From Pseudosporangium ferrugineum (lineage in GTDB: Bacteria; Actinomycetota; Actinomycetes; Mycobacteriales; Micromonosporaceae), in assembly GCF_003002065.1 (NCBI RefSeq), contig NZ_PVZG01000022.1, forward strand, positions 43,466 to 107,465: 64,000 nt of DNA, read 5' to 3'. Positions 7,945 through 16,794 of this stretch are shown here, in pieces. The notes below the pieces were generated by a model. The model saw nothing but the letters and a program-made list of their open reading frames with translations. It had not been told where the DNA came from and did not search any database. A program made the translations under genes and the position numbers. The stretch's first letter is position 1; each line of letters begins with the position of its first letter.

Positions 7945-10593
7945 TCAGAGGAGCGCCAGCGGCGTCCTCCAGATGCCGCGGCCGTGCGTCGCGGCGTACA
8001 GGTGACCGTCGCGGCTGACGTGCAGGTCGAACACGGCCGTCAGCGGCAGCGCCGACCGCGTCGTGCCGGGCGGCGGGCCGACCCGGCGCCAGCGGACCGT
8101 GCCCGCGGTGGCGTGCCGGTCGGCGACCAGGACCCCGAGGTCGGTGCTCACCACCAGGCGGTCGCCCACGGTCACCACGTCGGTGGCCGGGACGTCCGGG
8201 AAGCCCGCCGACAGGTCCGTCCACCGCACCGAGACGCCGGTCGAGGTCCTGCTCAGCCTCCCGCGGTAGACGTGCTTGACGCCCGCGCCCGGCCCCTCGA
8301 CGAAGCGCCGGTTGAAGCCGTTGAAGACCAGGAGGACCGTCGCATTCGTACGGTCGGCCGGGTCGAAGATCACGTTGCTGGGGAACCGGTCCGGCAGGCC
8401 GCCGAGGTCCAGTTCGGTCCACGCGCCGCCCCAGTTCGTGACGACTCCCCGGGTGAAGCCCGCGCTGTTGCAGTTGGTCTGCCCGCACCACGAGGCGATG
8501 TACGTGTCCCGGGCCGGATCGGCCGGCCGGGCCGGGTCCGCCACGGCGTCCATGCCGACGATCAGCCGCTCGCCGGTGGCGTCGAGGGCGTGCAGCGGCT
8601 TCCACCCGCGAGCCGGGTCGGCCGCCGCCTGCGCCGGCGTGTAGCTGAACCCGTAGTCGTGCCGCCAGAACGAGTTGCCGCCCGCCACCCAGCGCTCGCT
8701 CGCGCCGTCGCCGGTGTTGCGGGAGCCGCGCACGACCCGGAACGGGGCCGTGAAGCGCGCGTTCACGTCGGGGACGCTGACGTCGAAGATCGCGCTGGTG
8801 GAGCCGTCGCTGACGCCGCAGGTGCGGGTCGTCCACAGCACCAGGAACGTGTACTCGTTGAGGATCTGGCAGCCGTTGCGGGGGTTGACGACGATGTCGC
8901 CGCCGTCGCCGCCGAACGGGCTGACCTGCTTGCGGGCGCCGGCGCGCAGCAGCGAACCGCCGTTGTCCTGCAATCCGCCGGCCACCGCGAAGCCGCGACG
9001 GTCCGGGTCCCGGCCGGTGCCGGCCGAGTAGTACTGCAGCGTACGCAGGCCGGCGTTGTGGTTGGTCCAGTCGGTGGCGTGCCCGGCGGCGTCCTCGGTG
9101 CTGCGGCCGGGGGCGAGCGGGCGGGCGTAGACGCCGCCGTCGTTGCCGATCAGCACCCGGCCGCCGGAGACCGCGATCGAGTGCTGGTCCGGGTGGGTCG
9201 TGGCCGGGCAGCCGCCGTCGGCCTGCGCCGGGTCGTAGCAGTCGAACCCCAGGTTCCAGTACGGCCCGACGGTCTTCCAGGTCGCGCCGCCGTCCTCGGT
9301 CTCGTAGACCTCCTCGAGGCCGACGTAGAAGTGCCGCGGATCGCCCGGATCGACCTCGACGAAGTTGTTGTACCAGGCCTGGACGCCCACCGGGTAGCTC
9401 TGGTCGACGCCGATCGCGGAGCCGGAACCCTCCAGCTTCGGCGAGTCGGCGACCAGCGTCCACGGCCCCCGCACGGCGCTCGCCGTGAAGACGCCCTTGA
9501 GCGCGGTGGTGCCGGCGGCGAGGCCGGCCGGGCTCTCCTGCACCAGGTAGAAACGGCCGCCGTCGCGGGAGACCGCGAACTCCGCATTGCCCACGTCGGC
9601 GTCGTCGAGACCGGTCAGCGGGGTACGGGCGAAGCTGCCCGCGGCGCCCCCGGCGGTCGACAGGTAGTAGCCGTTGTACGCCGCCCCGGACCGCCACGCC
9701 GCGTTGGCCAGCACGGTCCGGCCCCGGTCCCGCGGCGGGATCAGCACGTCGTTGACGATGTTGTCGTACGGCCTGGTGATGTCGGTGTCCGAGGCGGGAT
9801 TGGGCATCAGCACCAGCTGCCACGGTTCGCGGTGCCGGGCGCGGTCGGTGGAGTGCCGCCACAGGCCGCGGGTCGTGGCCGCGTACACCGTGCCGTGGCC
9901 GTCGAACTTGAGCTGGTTGATGCCGCGCGACTCGAGCTCGTCCCCGCCGACCCGGTCGGCGTCGGTGAAGGCGCCCGAGCGCGGGTTGCGCAGCCGGTAG
10001 ACGCCCGCGCCGGTGTAGGTGGTGGCGCCGGTGTTGGCCTCGCCGGTGGCGTACCAGAGCGTGTCGGCCCGCTCGTCGTAGACGAGGTCCCCGGTGGACA
10101 GCGCGAGGATCCGGTCGGACATCGGCTGCCAGGCCGCGTGCCGCGCGGTCAGGTTCTTGCGGAAGACGCCGCCGTTCGCCCCGCCGGCCCACACGTGGCC
10201 GCGGCCGGCGGCCAGCCCGGTGACGCGGCCGGCCACGGTGCCCCAGCCGCTGCCCGAGTTGGAGTACACCGGGTCCCGGTAGCGCGGGTCGTCGGCGTCG
10301 TACGGCTGGTTCGTCACCTCGTGCCACGGACCGGACGTCCCGCGCAGCCCTCTCAGATCGGCCAGGGCCTCGGAATACTCGCCGGCGGCGACCGAGCCGT
10401 ACGGTGCCACCCGGGCCTGGCTGATCTGGGTGGCGAAGGTCTTGAGGCCGGCGGTGCCGGCGTGCGAGCCGGCGACCGGCCGGGGCCGCTTGATCGGACG
10501 GTCGGCGTACGCCGGCACCCCGGCCGCGGCGAGGGTGAGCATCGCGGTGAGCCCGGCCAGGACGGCACGCCGGGCATTGCGGGAAGAGGTCAT
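7945..10593 (-). CDS. Secreted BNR/Asp-box beta-propeller protein (sialidase/VPS10-like fold)
   Basis: 882 aa with a Tat/Sec-like signal (MTSSRNARRAVLAGL, then AAAGVPAYA). Repeated blades contain Asp-box-like turns such as TEDGGATWKTVG and IGNDGGVYARP, and periodic VWAGGANGGVF, VYAATTRGLWR and LYAATHGRGIWR elements. This pattern is typical of large extracellular propellers related to sortilin/VPS10 and GH74-like folds. Catalytic residues of sialidases are not evident, so no enzyme activity is claimed. Start ATG 10593 has GAGGAG eight bases upstream. Likely a cell-surface or secreted binding or glycan-processing protein of unknown target. Confidence 0.8.
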   Translation of the reverse strand: MTSSRNARRAVLAGLTAMLTLAAAGVPAYADRPIKRPRPVAGSHAGTAGLKTFATQISQARVAPYGSVAAGEYSEALADLRGLRGTSGPWHEVTNQPYDADDPRYRDPVYSNSGSGWGTVAGRVTGLAAGRGHVWAGGANGGVFRKNLTARHAAWQPMSDRILALSTGDLVYDERADTLWYATGEANTGATTYTGAGVYRLRNPRSGAFTDADRVGGDELESRGINQLKFDGHGTVYAATTRGLWRHSTDRARHREPWQLVLMPNPASDTDITRPYDNIVNDVLIPPRDRGRTVLANAAWRSGAAYNGYYLSTAGGAAGSFARTPLTGLDDADVGNAEFAVSRDGGRFYLVQESPAGLAAGTTALKGVFTASAVRGPWTLVADSPKLEGSGSAIGVDQSYPVGVQAWYNNFVEVDPGDPRHFYVGLEEVYETEDGGATWKTVGPYWNLGFDCYDPAQADGGCPATTHPDQHSIAVSGGRVLIGNDGGVYARPLAPGRSTEDAAGHATDWTNHNAGLRTLQYYSAGTGRDPDRRGFAVAGGLQDNGGSLLRAGARKQVSPFGGDGGDIVVNPRNGCQILNEYTFLVLWTTRTCGVSDGSTSAIFDVSVPDVNARFTAPFRVVRGSRNTGDGASERWVAGGNSFWRHDYGFSYTPAQAAADPARGWKPLHALDATGERLIVGMDAVADPARPADPARDTYIASWCGQTNCNSAGFTRGVVTNWGGAWTELDLGGLPDRFPSNVIFDPADRTNATVLLVFNGFNRRFVEGPGAGVKHVYRGRLSRTSTGVSVRWTDLSAGFPDVPATDVVTVGDRLVVSTDLGVLVADRHATAGTVRWRRVGPPPGTTRSALPLTAVFDLHVSRDGHLYAATHGRGIWRTPLALL

Positions 10594-10791
10594 CGAGCGC
10601 TCCTCAGCGATGGGCCCCCCGCGCGGCTACCCCGTTGCAGCCGGTGCCCTTTCCGGACGGTAACCAGGGCGTCGACGGTCCGACACCGGCCGAGCGGTCA
10701 GCCGCCATCGATGTTCATCCCCGCCGGGCCGGGACGATCGTCAGCCGCCGGCGCCCTCGCGTGCCCGGAGGTCGCCCGGTGGCGAGGTCGC

Positions 10792-11367
10792 TCAGCGTGC
10801 GGCGGGAGCGCCCTGCGGCACCGCGCGGCCCGGCCCGTACGTGGTGCCGGCCCGGTCACGCTCCAGCCAGCCCGTGTCGACCAGCATCCGGCGTACGGCG
10901 GCGACGTCGCCGGTGACCTCGGCGAGCCGGCGGTTGATCTCGTCCTCGTCGTACAGCCCGTCGAGGGCCAGGAACCGCATGAGCAGCTCACCCAGCAGCC
11001 CGTAGCGCTCGCCGAGGGTCGGCGGCATGCTGGTCAGCCGCCCGTGCGAGAAGTTGCCCCGCAGCTGCGGATACTCGGCGAGCAACGCGGCGATGGGCTG
11101 CTGCCGGTCGACCGCGGCGGCCGCCTCGCGCAGCCCCTCGAGCCGCGCCCGGTAGAACCCGTTGCCCGAGCCGGTGGCCAGCCCGAGCGCGACGAGCCGG
11201 GCGCAGGCGTCGCCGACCTTGGCCAGCGGCAGGTCCATGGCGTACCGCAGCTCGCCCACGCTGGCACCGTCCCGGCCGCGGCGGACCAGCTCGGCGAGGG
11301 TGAGCAGGCGGACCTCGGCGGAGAGCTGGGTGAGAACATCGGCGGCGCGCGCGGCTTGGATGGACAT
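10792..11367 (-). CDS. HTH protein with DUF2087-like C-terminus
   Basis: 191 aa. Residues 5-75 look like a winged helix (LSAEVRLLTLAELVRRG, then GELRYAMDLPLAKVGDACARLVALGL, as in ArsR-type readers). The C-terminal 70 residues resemble DUF2087 (GLYDEDEINRRLAEVTGDVAAVRRMLVDTGWLER). The ATG at 11367 begins at the predicted helix; a longer in-frame start at 11415 is possible but adds Arg-rich sequence. It is divergent from the copper operon at 11528, so it may control that operon or itself, but no Cys/His metal-sensing cluster is visible. Confidence 0.75.
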   Translation of the reverse strand: MSIQAARAADVLTQLSAEVRLLTLAELVRRGRDGASVGELRYAMDLPLAKVGDACARLVALGLATGSGNGFYRARLEGLREAAAAVDRQQPIAALLAEYPQLRGNFSHGRLTSMPPTLGERYGLLGELLMRFLALDGLYDEDEINRRLAEVTGDVAAVRRMLVDTGWLERDRAGTTYGPGRAVPQGAPAAR

Positions 11368-11527
11368 CGGGCCACCGTAGGCACCGGCCCGCGGCCGGCG
11401 CATCCGATATTCCATCGCCGAGGTGCCCGCGTACCCGGGATCCCCGCCGGAAATTCCGGACCCGGTGGAACTTCGCCGGCCGGCACCGCGACCTACGCGC
11501 TGACGACCGACCGAAGGAACGGAAACG

Positions 11528-12088
11528 ATGCAGAAGACTCAGGCCGCGACGATCGCCCTGTCCGCCGCGCTGGCCGTGTTCGGCCTCTCCGGGTGCGGCG
11601 GCAGCGGCGAGCCCGCCGGGGCGACCCCCACGTCCCACCCCTCGGCGAGTGCCGTGGCGCAGAAGCTCACCGTGCGCGACCCGTGGGTGAAGGCCGGCAG
11701 GGCGGGGGAGATGACCGCGGCGTTCGGCGTACTGGTCAACGACACCGACGCCGACATCACGGTCGCCGGGGCGCAGTCGCCGGCGTCGCCGCTGGAACTG
11801 CACGAGATGGCGATGAAGGACGGCAAGATGGTGATGCGACCCAAGGAGGGCGGCTTCGTCATCAAGGCCCGCGGCACCCACGAGCTCGGCCCCGGCGGCG
11901 ACCACCTGATGCTCATGAAGCCGGCCGAGGCGATCGAGGCCGGCGACGAGGTCGCGTTCACCCTGACCCTGGCCGACGGCACGACCGTGCCGTTCACCGC
12001 CATCGCCAAGCCGTTCGCCGGGGCGGGGGAGAGCTACGACCCGGGCATGCACATGCCCGCCTCCGGCATGCCGGGCACCGCGAAGTGA
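11528..12088 (+). CDS. PCu(A)C-family periplasmic copper chaperone lipoprotein
   Basis: 186 aa. Lipoprotein signal with lipobox LSGC (Cys23). The copper site H(x10)M(x21-22)HxM is present as H92, M103, H126 and M128. PCuAC proteins bind Cu(I) outside the membrane and hand it to cuproenzymes. The His/Met-rich tail (YDPGMHMPASGM) may bind additional copper. It has a good leader (AAGGAACGG). It overlaps the DyP gene by GTGA and heads a three-gene operon. Confidence 0.93.
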   Translation: MQKTQAATIALSAALAVFGLSGCGGSGEPAGATPTSHPSASAVAQKLTVRDPWVKAGRAGEMTAAFGVLVNDTDADITVAGAQSPASPLELHEMAMKDGKMVMRPKEGGFVIKARGTHELGPGGDHLMLMKPAEAIEAGDEVAFTLTLADGTTVPFTAIAKPFAGAGESYDPGMHMPASGMPGTAK

Positions 12089-13248
12089 CGACGCGCAGGC
12101 GTCTGCTCGCCGGCGGTGCGGTCGCGGGGGCCGGTGCGGTCGCCGCCGCCGTCGTCGCCGGCGGTCCGGACCGCGCGGTCCCGGCCGCGGCGACCCCGCC
12201 GGACGACACGGGTACGGCCACCGTGCCGTTCCACGGACCCCGGCAGTCGGGGATCACCGACGAACCGCCCGCGCACGCCGCGTTCGTCGCCTTCACCCTC
12301 GCCGCGGGCACGGACCGGCGGGCGCTGGGCCGGATGCTGCGCCTGCTCAGCGACGACGCCGCGCGGCTGACCCGGGGCGTGCCCGCGCTCGGTGACACCG
12401 ACGCGACGCTGGCGGTGCTGCCCGCGCGGCTGACCGTCACGTTCGGCTTCGGCCCCGGCCTCTACACCTCGGCCGGGCTGCCCGCCCCGGTCGCGGACCT
12501 GCCCCGGTTCGCCATCGACCGGCTGGAGCGGCGCTGGTCGGGCGGGGACCTGCTGCTGCAGATCTGCGCGGACGACCCGCTGACGGTGGCGCACACCCAG
12601 CGGATGCTGATCAAGGACGCGCGGCCCTTCGCCGCCGTACGGTGGGTCCAGCAGGGCTTCCGGCGCAGCCCCGGCGTGCAGGCACCCGGGCACACCCAGC
12701 GCAATGTGCTCGGCCAGCTCGACGGCACCGCCAATCCGCGCGGCGCCGAGCTCGAGGGCGCCGTGTGGAACGCCGACGGTTCGTCCACTCTGGTCGTACG
12801 CCGGATCCGTGCCGAGATCGAGAAGTGGGATCTGCTCGCCGTGGCCGACAAGGAGAGCGCCACCGGGCGGCGGCTGGCCACCGGGGCGCCGCTGAGCGGG
12901 CAGGATGAGCACGACGAGCCGGATTTCGCCGCCCTCGACCCGTCGGGGCTGCCGGCGATGCCGGACTTCTCGCACGTCACCCGCGCGCACGTCACCGACC
13001 CGGCGCTGAAGATCCTGCGGCGCCCGTACAACTACGACGGCGTGCCGGACGCGGGTGGCCGGCCCGACGCCGGGCTGATCTTCGCCGCGTACCAGCGCGA
13101 CCTCGTCCGCCAGTTCCTGCCCATCCAGCGGCGCCTCGCCGAGAAGGACCTGCTCAACGAATGGATCACCCCGATCGGTTCCGCGGTCTTCGCCGTGCCG
13201 CCCGGCTGCGCCGAGGGCGGCTGGATCGGCGAGCAGGTGCTGGCGTGA
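12085..13248 (+). CDS. Tat-exported DyP-type heme peroxidase
   Basis: 387 aa. Twin-arginine start (TTRRRLLAGG plus a hydrophobic segment). The DyP signature GxxDG is at G210-G214 (QLDGT), with D213 the distal acid. The probable proximal heme His is H297 in FSHVTRAHV, followed by ILRRPYNYDG. These are B/A-type EfeB-like peroxidases exported folded by Tat. Start GTG 12085 overlaps the PCuAC stop and the stop overlaps the copC start. A copper chaperone plus DyP pairing in Streptomyces is linked to maturation of extracellular copper oxidases, an inference for this window. Confidence 0.93.
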   Translation: MTTRRRLLAGGAVAGAGAVAAAVVAGGPDRAVPAAATPPDDTGTATVPFHGPRQSGITDEPPAHAAFVAFTLAAGTDRRALGRMLRLLSDDAARLTRGVPALGDTDATLAVLPARLTVTFGFGPGLYTSAGLPAPVADLPRFAIDRLERRWSGGDLLLQICADDPLTVAHTQRMLIKDARPFAAVRWVQQGFRRSPGVQAPGHTQRNVLGQLDGTANPRGAELEGAVWNADGSSTLVVRRIRAEIEKWDLLAVADKESATGRRLATGAPLSGQDEHDEPDFAALDPSGLPAMPDFSHVTRAHVTDPALKILRRPYNYDGVPDAGGRPDAGLIFAAYQRDLVRQFLPIQRRLAEKDLLNEWITPIGSAVFAVPPGCAEGGWIGEQVLA

Positions 13249-13781
13249 GGCGCCTGCTGCTCGCGCTCGCGGCGGTGCTGGCCGTGCTGCTCCCCGGCAC
13301 GCCGGCCCGGGCCCACAACCAGCTCGTCGCGGCCGAGCCGGCCCGGGACGCGACGCTGGCCGAGCCGCCGGACAGGGTGGCGCTGACGTTCCTCCAGCGG
13401 CTGAACCCGCGGTTCACCACGATCGTGGTCAGCGACGGCGCGAAGCGGCGAGTGCCGGCGTCGGCGCCGGTCGTCGACGGCGCGAAGGGCACGGTGACGT
13501 TCACCGCCCCGCTGGGTGAGGGGGCGTACACGGTGGCGTACCGGGTCGTGTCGGTGGACGGGCACACCGTGCAGGGGTCGTACTCCTTCGCCGTGGCCTC
13601 CGGGCCGGCCGGCCCGGTGCCGGCTCCGCCGTCCGGTGCCGCCGGTGCCGCCGGGCCGGCCGCGGAATCCGGGGGGATGCCGGGCGGCGTGCCGGTCGCG
13701 CTGGGCGCGGCCGTCCTGGTCGTCGCGGCCGGGCTCGCTTTCCGGTACGTGGCTCGCCGCCGCGCCTCGGCCCGGGTATGA
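13245..13781 (+). CDS. copC: CopC-domain copper-binding protein with C-terminal membrane anchor
   Basis: 178 aa. Signal peptide ending ARA, so the mature protein starts AHNQ: an N-terminal His characteristic of CopC Cu(II) binding. The CopC beta-barrel spans about residues 24-120 (AEPPDRVALTFLQRLNP, AYRVVSVDGHTVQGSYSF, containing the second His). An Ala/Pro/Gly linker and a transmembrane helix with Arg-rich tail follow. GTG 13245 overlaps the DyP stop (GTGA). With PCuAC and DyP it forms a copper-handling and oxidation operon. No CopD is adjacent. Confidence 0.9.
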   Translation: MRRLLLALAAVLAVLLPGTPARAHNQLVAAEPARDATLAEPPDRVALTFLQRLNPRFTTIVVSDGAKRRVPASAPVVDGAKGTVTFTAPLGEGAYTVAYRVVSVDGHTVQGSYSFAVASGPAGPVPAPPSGAAGAAGPAAESGGMPGGVPVALGAAVLVVAAGLAFRYVARRRASARV

Positions 13782-13819
13782 TCCTGTGGCGTCTACCCAT
13801 CGGTAATAGCCGATTGTCC

Positions 13820-13834
13820 AGTACCTTCGGTACT
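13820..13834. promoter_or_regulatory. 15-bp palindrome AGTACC-TTC-GGTACT
   Basis: Perfect six-base arms with a three-base loop, 39 bp after the copC stop and about 100 bp before the DUF3455 gene, within the only AT-rich stretch of this gap. It could be a small terminator for the copper operon or an operator. There is no U-tract, so the role is uncertain. Confidence 0.35.
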
Positions 13835-13936
13835 TAGGGGCAAGGTTGGCGTGCGCGTCGATCTGTTCGGCGCCCTGCATCGTGTCCCCCGGTTGTGGAC
13901 GGCAGGAACCTGCCGCGCTAACGGAGGAGACCCCGA

Positions 13937-14518
13937 ATGCTCAACACGTCGCGTTCCAGAATCCGCGCCCTGGCCGTGGTCGGCATGGCCGGCGTCGTCG
14001 CCACCATCGGTGCGGTCACCTACCAGGCGAACGCCGCGGAGGTCTCCGTGGCCGCGCCGGTGGCCAGCGGCGCCGACGCCCGTCAGGTCGGCATCCCCGG
14101 CATCCCGTCGGCGATCCGCCCGCCGAAGGGCTCGCGGCCGATCGGGGCGTACGTGGTGACCAAGGGAACGCAGACGTACAAGTGCACGGGCGGTGTCTTC
14201 ACCGGCGCGTCGACGCCCGAGGCGGCGCTGGTCGGCACCGGCGGCAAGATCCACCACTTCGCCGGCCCGAGCTGGCAGTCGGAGCGGGACGGCTCGCTGG
14301 TCACCGCGACCAAGACGGCGGAGAGCCCGCGCAAGGGCACGATCGCGGAGCTGCTGCTGACCGTGAACAGCCACACCGGCTCGGGCATCCTGAGCAAGGC
14401 CGCCTACATCAACCGGCTCTACACGTCGGGCGGCGTCGCGCCGGCCGGCTCCTGCACGGACGGCTCGACGACCGCCGTGCCCTACGGCGCCGTGTACGTC
14501 TTCTGGGCGGCGAAGTAG
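13937..14518 (+). CDS. Secreted DUF3455 protein
   Basis: 193 aa. Signal peptide of about 33 residues ending ANA. The remainder matches the DUF3455 layout seen in actinomycete and fungal secreted proteins: GAYVVTKGTQTYKC, then GSWQ-like GPSWQSERDGS and the end YGAVYVFW. Function of the family is unknown. The leader GGAGGAG lies seven bases before ATG. It stands alone, bounded downstream by a strong hairpin at 14527. Confidence 0.8.
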   Translation: MLNTSRSRIRALAVVGMAGVVATIGAVTYQANAAEVSVAAPVASGADARQVGIPGIPSAIRPPKGSRPIGAYVVTKGTQTYKCTGGVFTGASTPEAALVGTGGKIHHFAGPSWQSERDGSLVTATKTAESPRKGTIAELLLTVNSHTGSGILSKAAYINRLYTSGGVAPAGSCTDGSTTAVPYGAVYVFWAAK

Positions 14519-14526
14519 TCCGCCTT

Positions 14527-14563
14527 CGCTGAGCGTCCGCCGCCTCGCGGTGGGCGCTCAGCG
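14527..14563 (+). terminator. Intrinsic-type terminator hairpin after DUF3455 gene
   Basis: CGCTGAGCG (14527-14535) and CGCTCAGCG (14555-14563) are perfect nine-base arms, with a further CCGC/GCGG hairpin inside. It starts 9 bp after the stop codon. A U-tract is nearly absent (GTTTC follows), as is common in actinomycetes. Confidence 0.7.
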
Positions 14564-14689
14564 GCGTTTCGGGCCCCCTCCATCCGGCTGTGCATCGTTT
14601 CCGGTGGGAGGGGAGTAGGGTGTAGTCGGTTGTGGCTTCGCCTTCAAACTGCGAGGGAAGTGGTCACCGCTGCGACGCGGGAGCCTCTC

Positions 14690-15244
14690 GTGGATCTGAA
14701 GCGCGACGACGCCGGCACCATAATCCCCCCTTACTTCCAGGTCAGCGCCGTTCCGCCGGACCGGGACGGCCGGTCCCGGGTGGCCGTGGCCGGCGAGCTC
14801 GACGAGGGCAGCGCCGAACCCCTGATCCGGGCGGTGACAAGCCTTCTCGGCGGCGCGGCCCCGGCGGTCGTCGAGATCGAGGCGTCGAGGCTGAACTTCC
14901 TGGACTCCTCCGGCATCCGGGCCCTGCTGATCTGCCGCGGTCTGGTCGGCAACGCCGGCGGCCGGCTGGTCCTGACGAATCCCCGGCCCGCCGTGACCGA
15001 GGTCCTCGAGATCACCCGCCTGTGCGAGTTGTTCGGCCTCCCGGCGCCCGCCGGCGCGCCCCGGCCGCCGAAGAATCCTGTCGTGTCCGAGTCGACGGCG
15101 GACCTGTTCATTCGCTCCGCCGCCGTCCGCAGGGCCTCCCGGGAGATCCGCGATCAGGCAAGAGCCCTGCGCCTCACCGGCGACCTGCGGCGGCAGCCGC
15201 AGACGCCCGTCCGGGAGTCCCCGGCCCCGCGCAGTGACGGCTAG
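14690..15244 (+). CDS. STAS-domain anti-anti-sigma-like protein
   Basis: 184 aa. The STAS domain covers about residues 18-125, with the phosphorylation-site motif FLDSSGIRALL; the Ser in DSSG is the usual switch residue. Such proteins sequester anti-sigma kinases in partner-switching cascades. A basic tail of about 60 residues follows. GTG 14690 is chosen because GGGAG sits six bases upstream; TTG 14630 or GTG 14660 would add an unconserved N-terminus. The stop shares CTAG with the convergent GAF-ANTAR gene. No RsbW-like kinase lies nearby. Confidence 0.8.
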   Translation: MDLKRDDAGTIIPPYFQVSAVPPDRDGRSRVAVAGELDEGSAEPLIRAVTSLLGGAAPAVVEIEASRLNFLDSSGIRALLICRGLVGNAGGRLVLTNPRPAVTEVLEITRLCELFGLPAPAGAPRPPKNPVVSESTADLFIRSAAVRRASREIRDQARALRLTGDLRRQPQTPVRESPAPRSDG

Positions 15245-15990
15245 CGGACGGCGCGTTCAGCCAGCTCGCCGGTCTCCACCAGCTGGTGGGCGATGTCGGT
15301 GAGCTTGGTGTTCGCGCGCTGGCTGGCCCGCACCAGCAGCTGAAACGCCTGATCGCCGGTCAGCTTGTGGCGCTCCATCAGAATGCCCTTGGCCTGGCCG
15401 ATGAGGTCGCGGGCCGAGAGCGCCCGGACGAGGTCCTGCTCCCGGCGGGCGCCCGCCATGGCGACCGCGGCGTGCGCGGCGAACAGCAGTCCGACATGCT
15501 CCGACTCGTCGGAGAACGCGTTCGCCCGGGTGCTGTAGAGGCTGAGCGCGCCCATATTGTCGCGTTCGACGTACAGCTGGAAGGACAGCATGCTCAGAAC
15601 GCCCAGACGGGCCGTCCGCGTGCAGAAGTCGGGCCAGCGCCGTTCCCGGTTCATGTCGGACAGCCGGATCGTCCGATGTTCGTGGCTGGCCTCCAGGCAC
15701 GGGCCCTGGCTCGTCGCGTACTGAATCGCATCCACCTCCTGCACCACGTCGGCGGTGGCCGCACAGGTCCGCAGTCGCCGGCCGGACTGCGCGACGGTCA
15801 GGCCGGCGTGCTCGGCGCCCGGCACCGTTCCCACCGCGGCCGTGACGATCGCGCCGAGGGTGTCCTGAAGGTCGGACTCATCCTGCAGGGACCGGGCCAG
15901 ATCCACGAGGATCTCCACGAGGCCGTCCGGAACCGGCTCGCCGGTGTACGACGTCGACGGCCGGCCGCGGCCGGCATCACCCTGAGTCAC
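15241..15990 (-). CDS. GAF-ANTAR transcription antitermination regulator
   Basis: 249 aa. The GAF sensor domain covers about residues 25-165 (VPGAEHAGLTV, QYATSQGPCLEA, MLSFQLYVERDNMGALSLYS). The C-terminal ANTAR RNA-binding domain covers about 180-240 (ARDLIGQAKGILMERHKLTGDQAFQLL). ANTAR proteins bind paired hexanucleotide-loop hairpins in nascent RNA and block termination. GTG 15990 has GAGGAG upstream, so a longer upstream reading is discarded. It overlaps the STAS stop by four bases, tail to tail. The ligand of the GAF domain is unknown. Confidence 0.88.
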   Translation of the reverse strand: MTQGDAGRGRPSTSYTGEPVPDGLVEILVDLARSLQDESDLQDTLGAIVTAAVGTVPGAEHAGLTVAQSGRRLRTCAATADVVQEVDAIQYATSQGPCLEASHEHRTIRLSDMNRERRWPDFCTRTARLGVLSMLSFQLYVERDNMGALSLYSTRANAFSDESEHVGLLFAAHAAVAMAGARREQDLVRALSARDLIGQAKGILMERHKLTGDQAFQLLVRASQRANTKLTDIAHQLVETGELAERAVR

Positions 15991-16120
15991 GTCCGCTCTC
16001 CTCACCAGGGGCGACTCCGGACCTTTCCCATCATGCCGCCGCGGCCCCGTCCGCGACACCCTTCCTCGTCCGCTCACCCGCCCTGACAGGTTCCTGACAA
16101 CATTCGTCCATGGTGGTCCG

Positions 16121-16681
16121 ATGCGGATCAAGACCTCCCTCGTGACGGCCGGCGCGCTCGCCGCCCTGCTCCTGCTCGCCGGCTGCACCGACGCGCGGGA
16201 CAAGGAGAGCGCGGACGTGGCCACCCTCCGGTCCGGCGGTCCGGCGCCGGCCACGACCCCCTCGGCGGCGACCCGGGAGCGTCCGGTGGTCCGACCCGAC
16301 GAGGGCGGTGACGTCTTCGACCGGTACGTCGAGGTCTTCAACAAGTGCCTCAACGGCGAGGGCGTGGCCGGGCCCAAGCAGGACCGCCCCGACCTGAAGA
16401 AGTACGAGAGGAACAAGGAGGCCGCCCGCAAGTGCGACCACCTGTACCCCGAGACCTGGATGGAGCGCGAGCGCCGGACCAACCCCGAGTTCGCCGACCT
16501 GCTGCGGGAGACCGCGCGCTGCCTCGTGGACAGGGGCCACAAGGTCACGGTCGGCGGCGACCCGATCGCGATCCGCTACGAGGACAACGCCGGGGCGAAC
16601 AAGGCGTACGAGGACGAGCAGGATTGCCAGCGCAAGGCCTTCCGGGAGAGCGTGGAGAACTACCGCAAGGGCGGGAGCTGA
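16121..16681 (+). CDS. Lipoprotein of unknown function
   Basis: 186 aa. Lipoprotein signal with lipobox LAGC (Cys22) followed by an acidic/basic soluble domain. Conserved-looking Cys residues (NKCLNG, RKCDH, ARCLVD, DCQRK) could form two disulfides outside the membrane. Similar short lipoproteins occur beside efflux systems in actinomycetes, but none is adjacent here. It is divergent from the GAF-ANTAR gene. No function is assigned. Confidence 0.75.
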   Translation: MRIKTSLVTAGALAALLLLAGCTDARDKESADVATLRSGGPAPATTPSAATRERPVVRPDEGGDVFDRYVEVFNKCLNGEGVAGPKQDRPDLKKYERNKEAARKCDHLYPETWMERERRTNPEFADLLRETARCLVDRGHKVTVGGDPIAIRYEDNAGANKAYEDEQDCQRKAFRESVENYRKGGS

Positions 16682-16727
16682 CCGCTGTGGTGATCCACAC
16701 AAACCAACTTTTTCACCCGGTCGTGGC

Positions 16728-16756
16728 TGGACTAATTGATGTCGGACGATTTAAAT
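16728..16756 (+). promoter_or_regulatory. Candidate promoter of the prenylindole genes
   Basis: TGGACT (16728-16733) and TTAAAT (16751-16756) are separated by 17 bases in an unusually AT-rich patch. Predicted transcription would start near 16763, giving a short leader that carries GGAGG before GTG 16795. The -35 match is weak, so this is an inference from spacing and base composition. Confidence 0.35.
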
Positions 16757-16794
16757 GATCTGAGCAGGTGCCCTCGGTCCTGAGTGGAGGGTCG

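Noticed and set aside
7984..12084. Very long plus-strand open frame running into the DyP gene
   Set aside because: It is antisense to the beta-propeller gene and only the last 387 codons show a domain; the real start is GTG 12085.
16686..16713. TGTGG-TGAT-CCACA hairpin followed at a distance by TTTTT
   Set aside because: Only five base pairs and the T-run is ten bases away; too weak to call a terminator.
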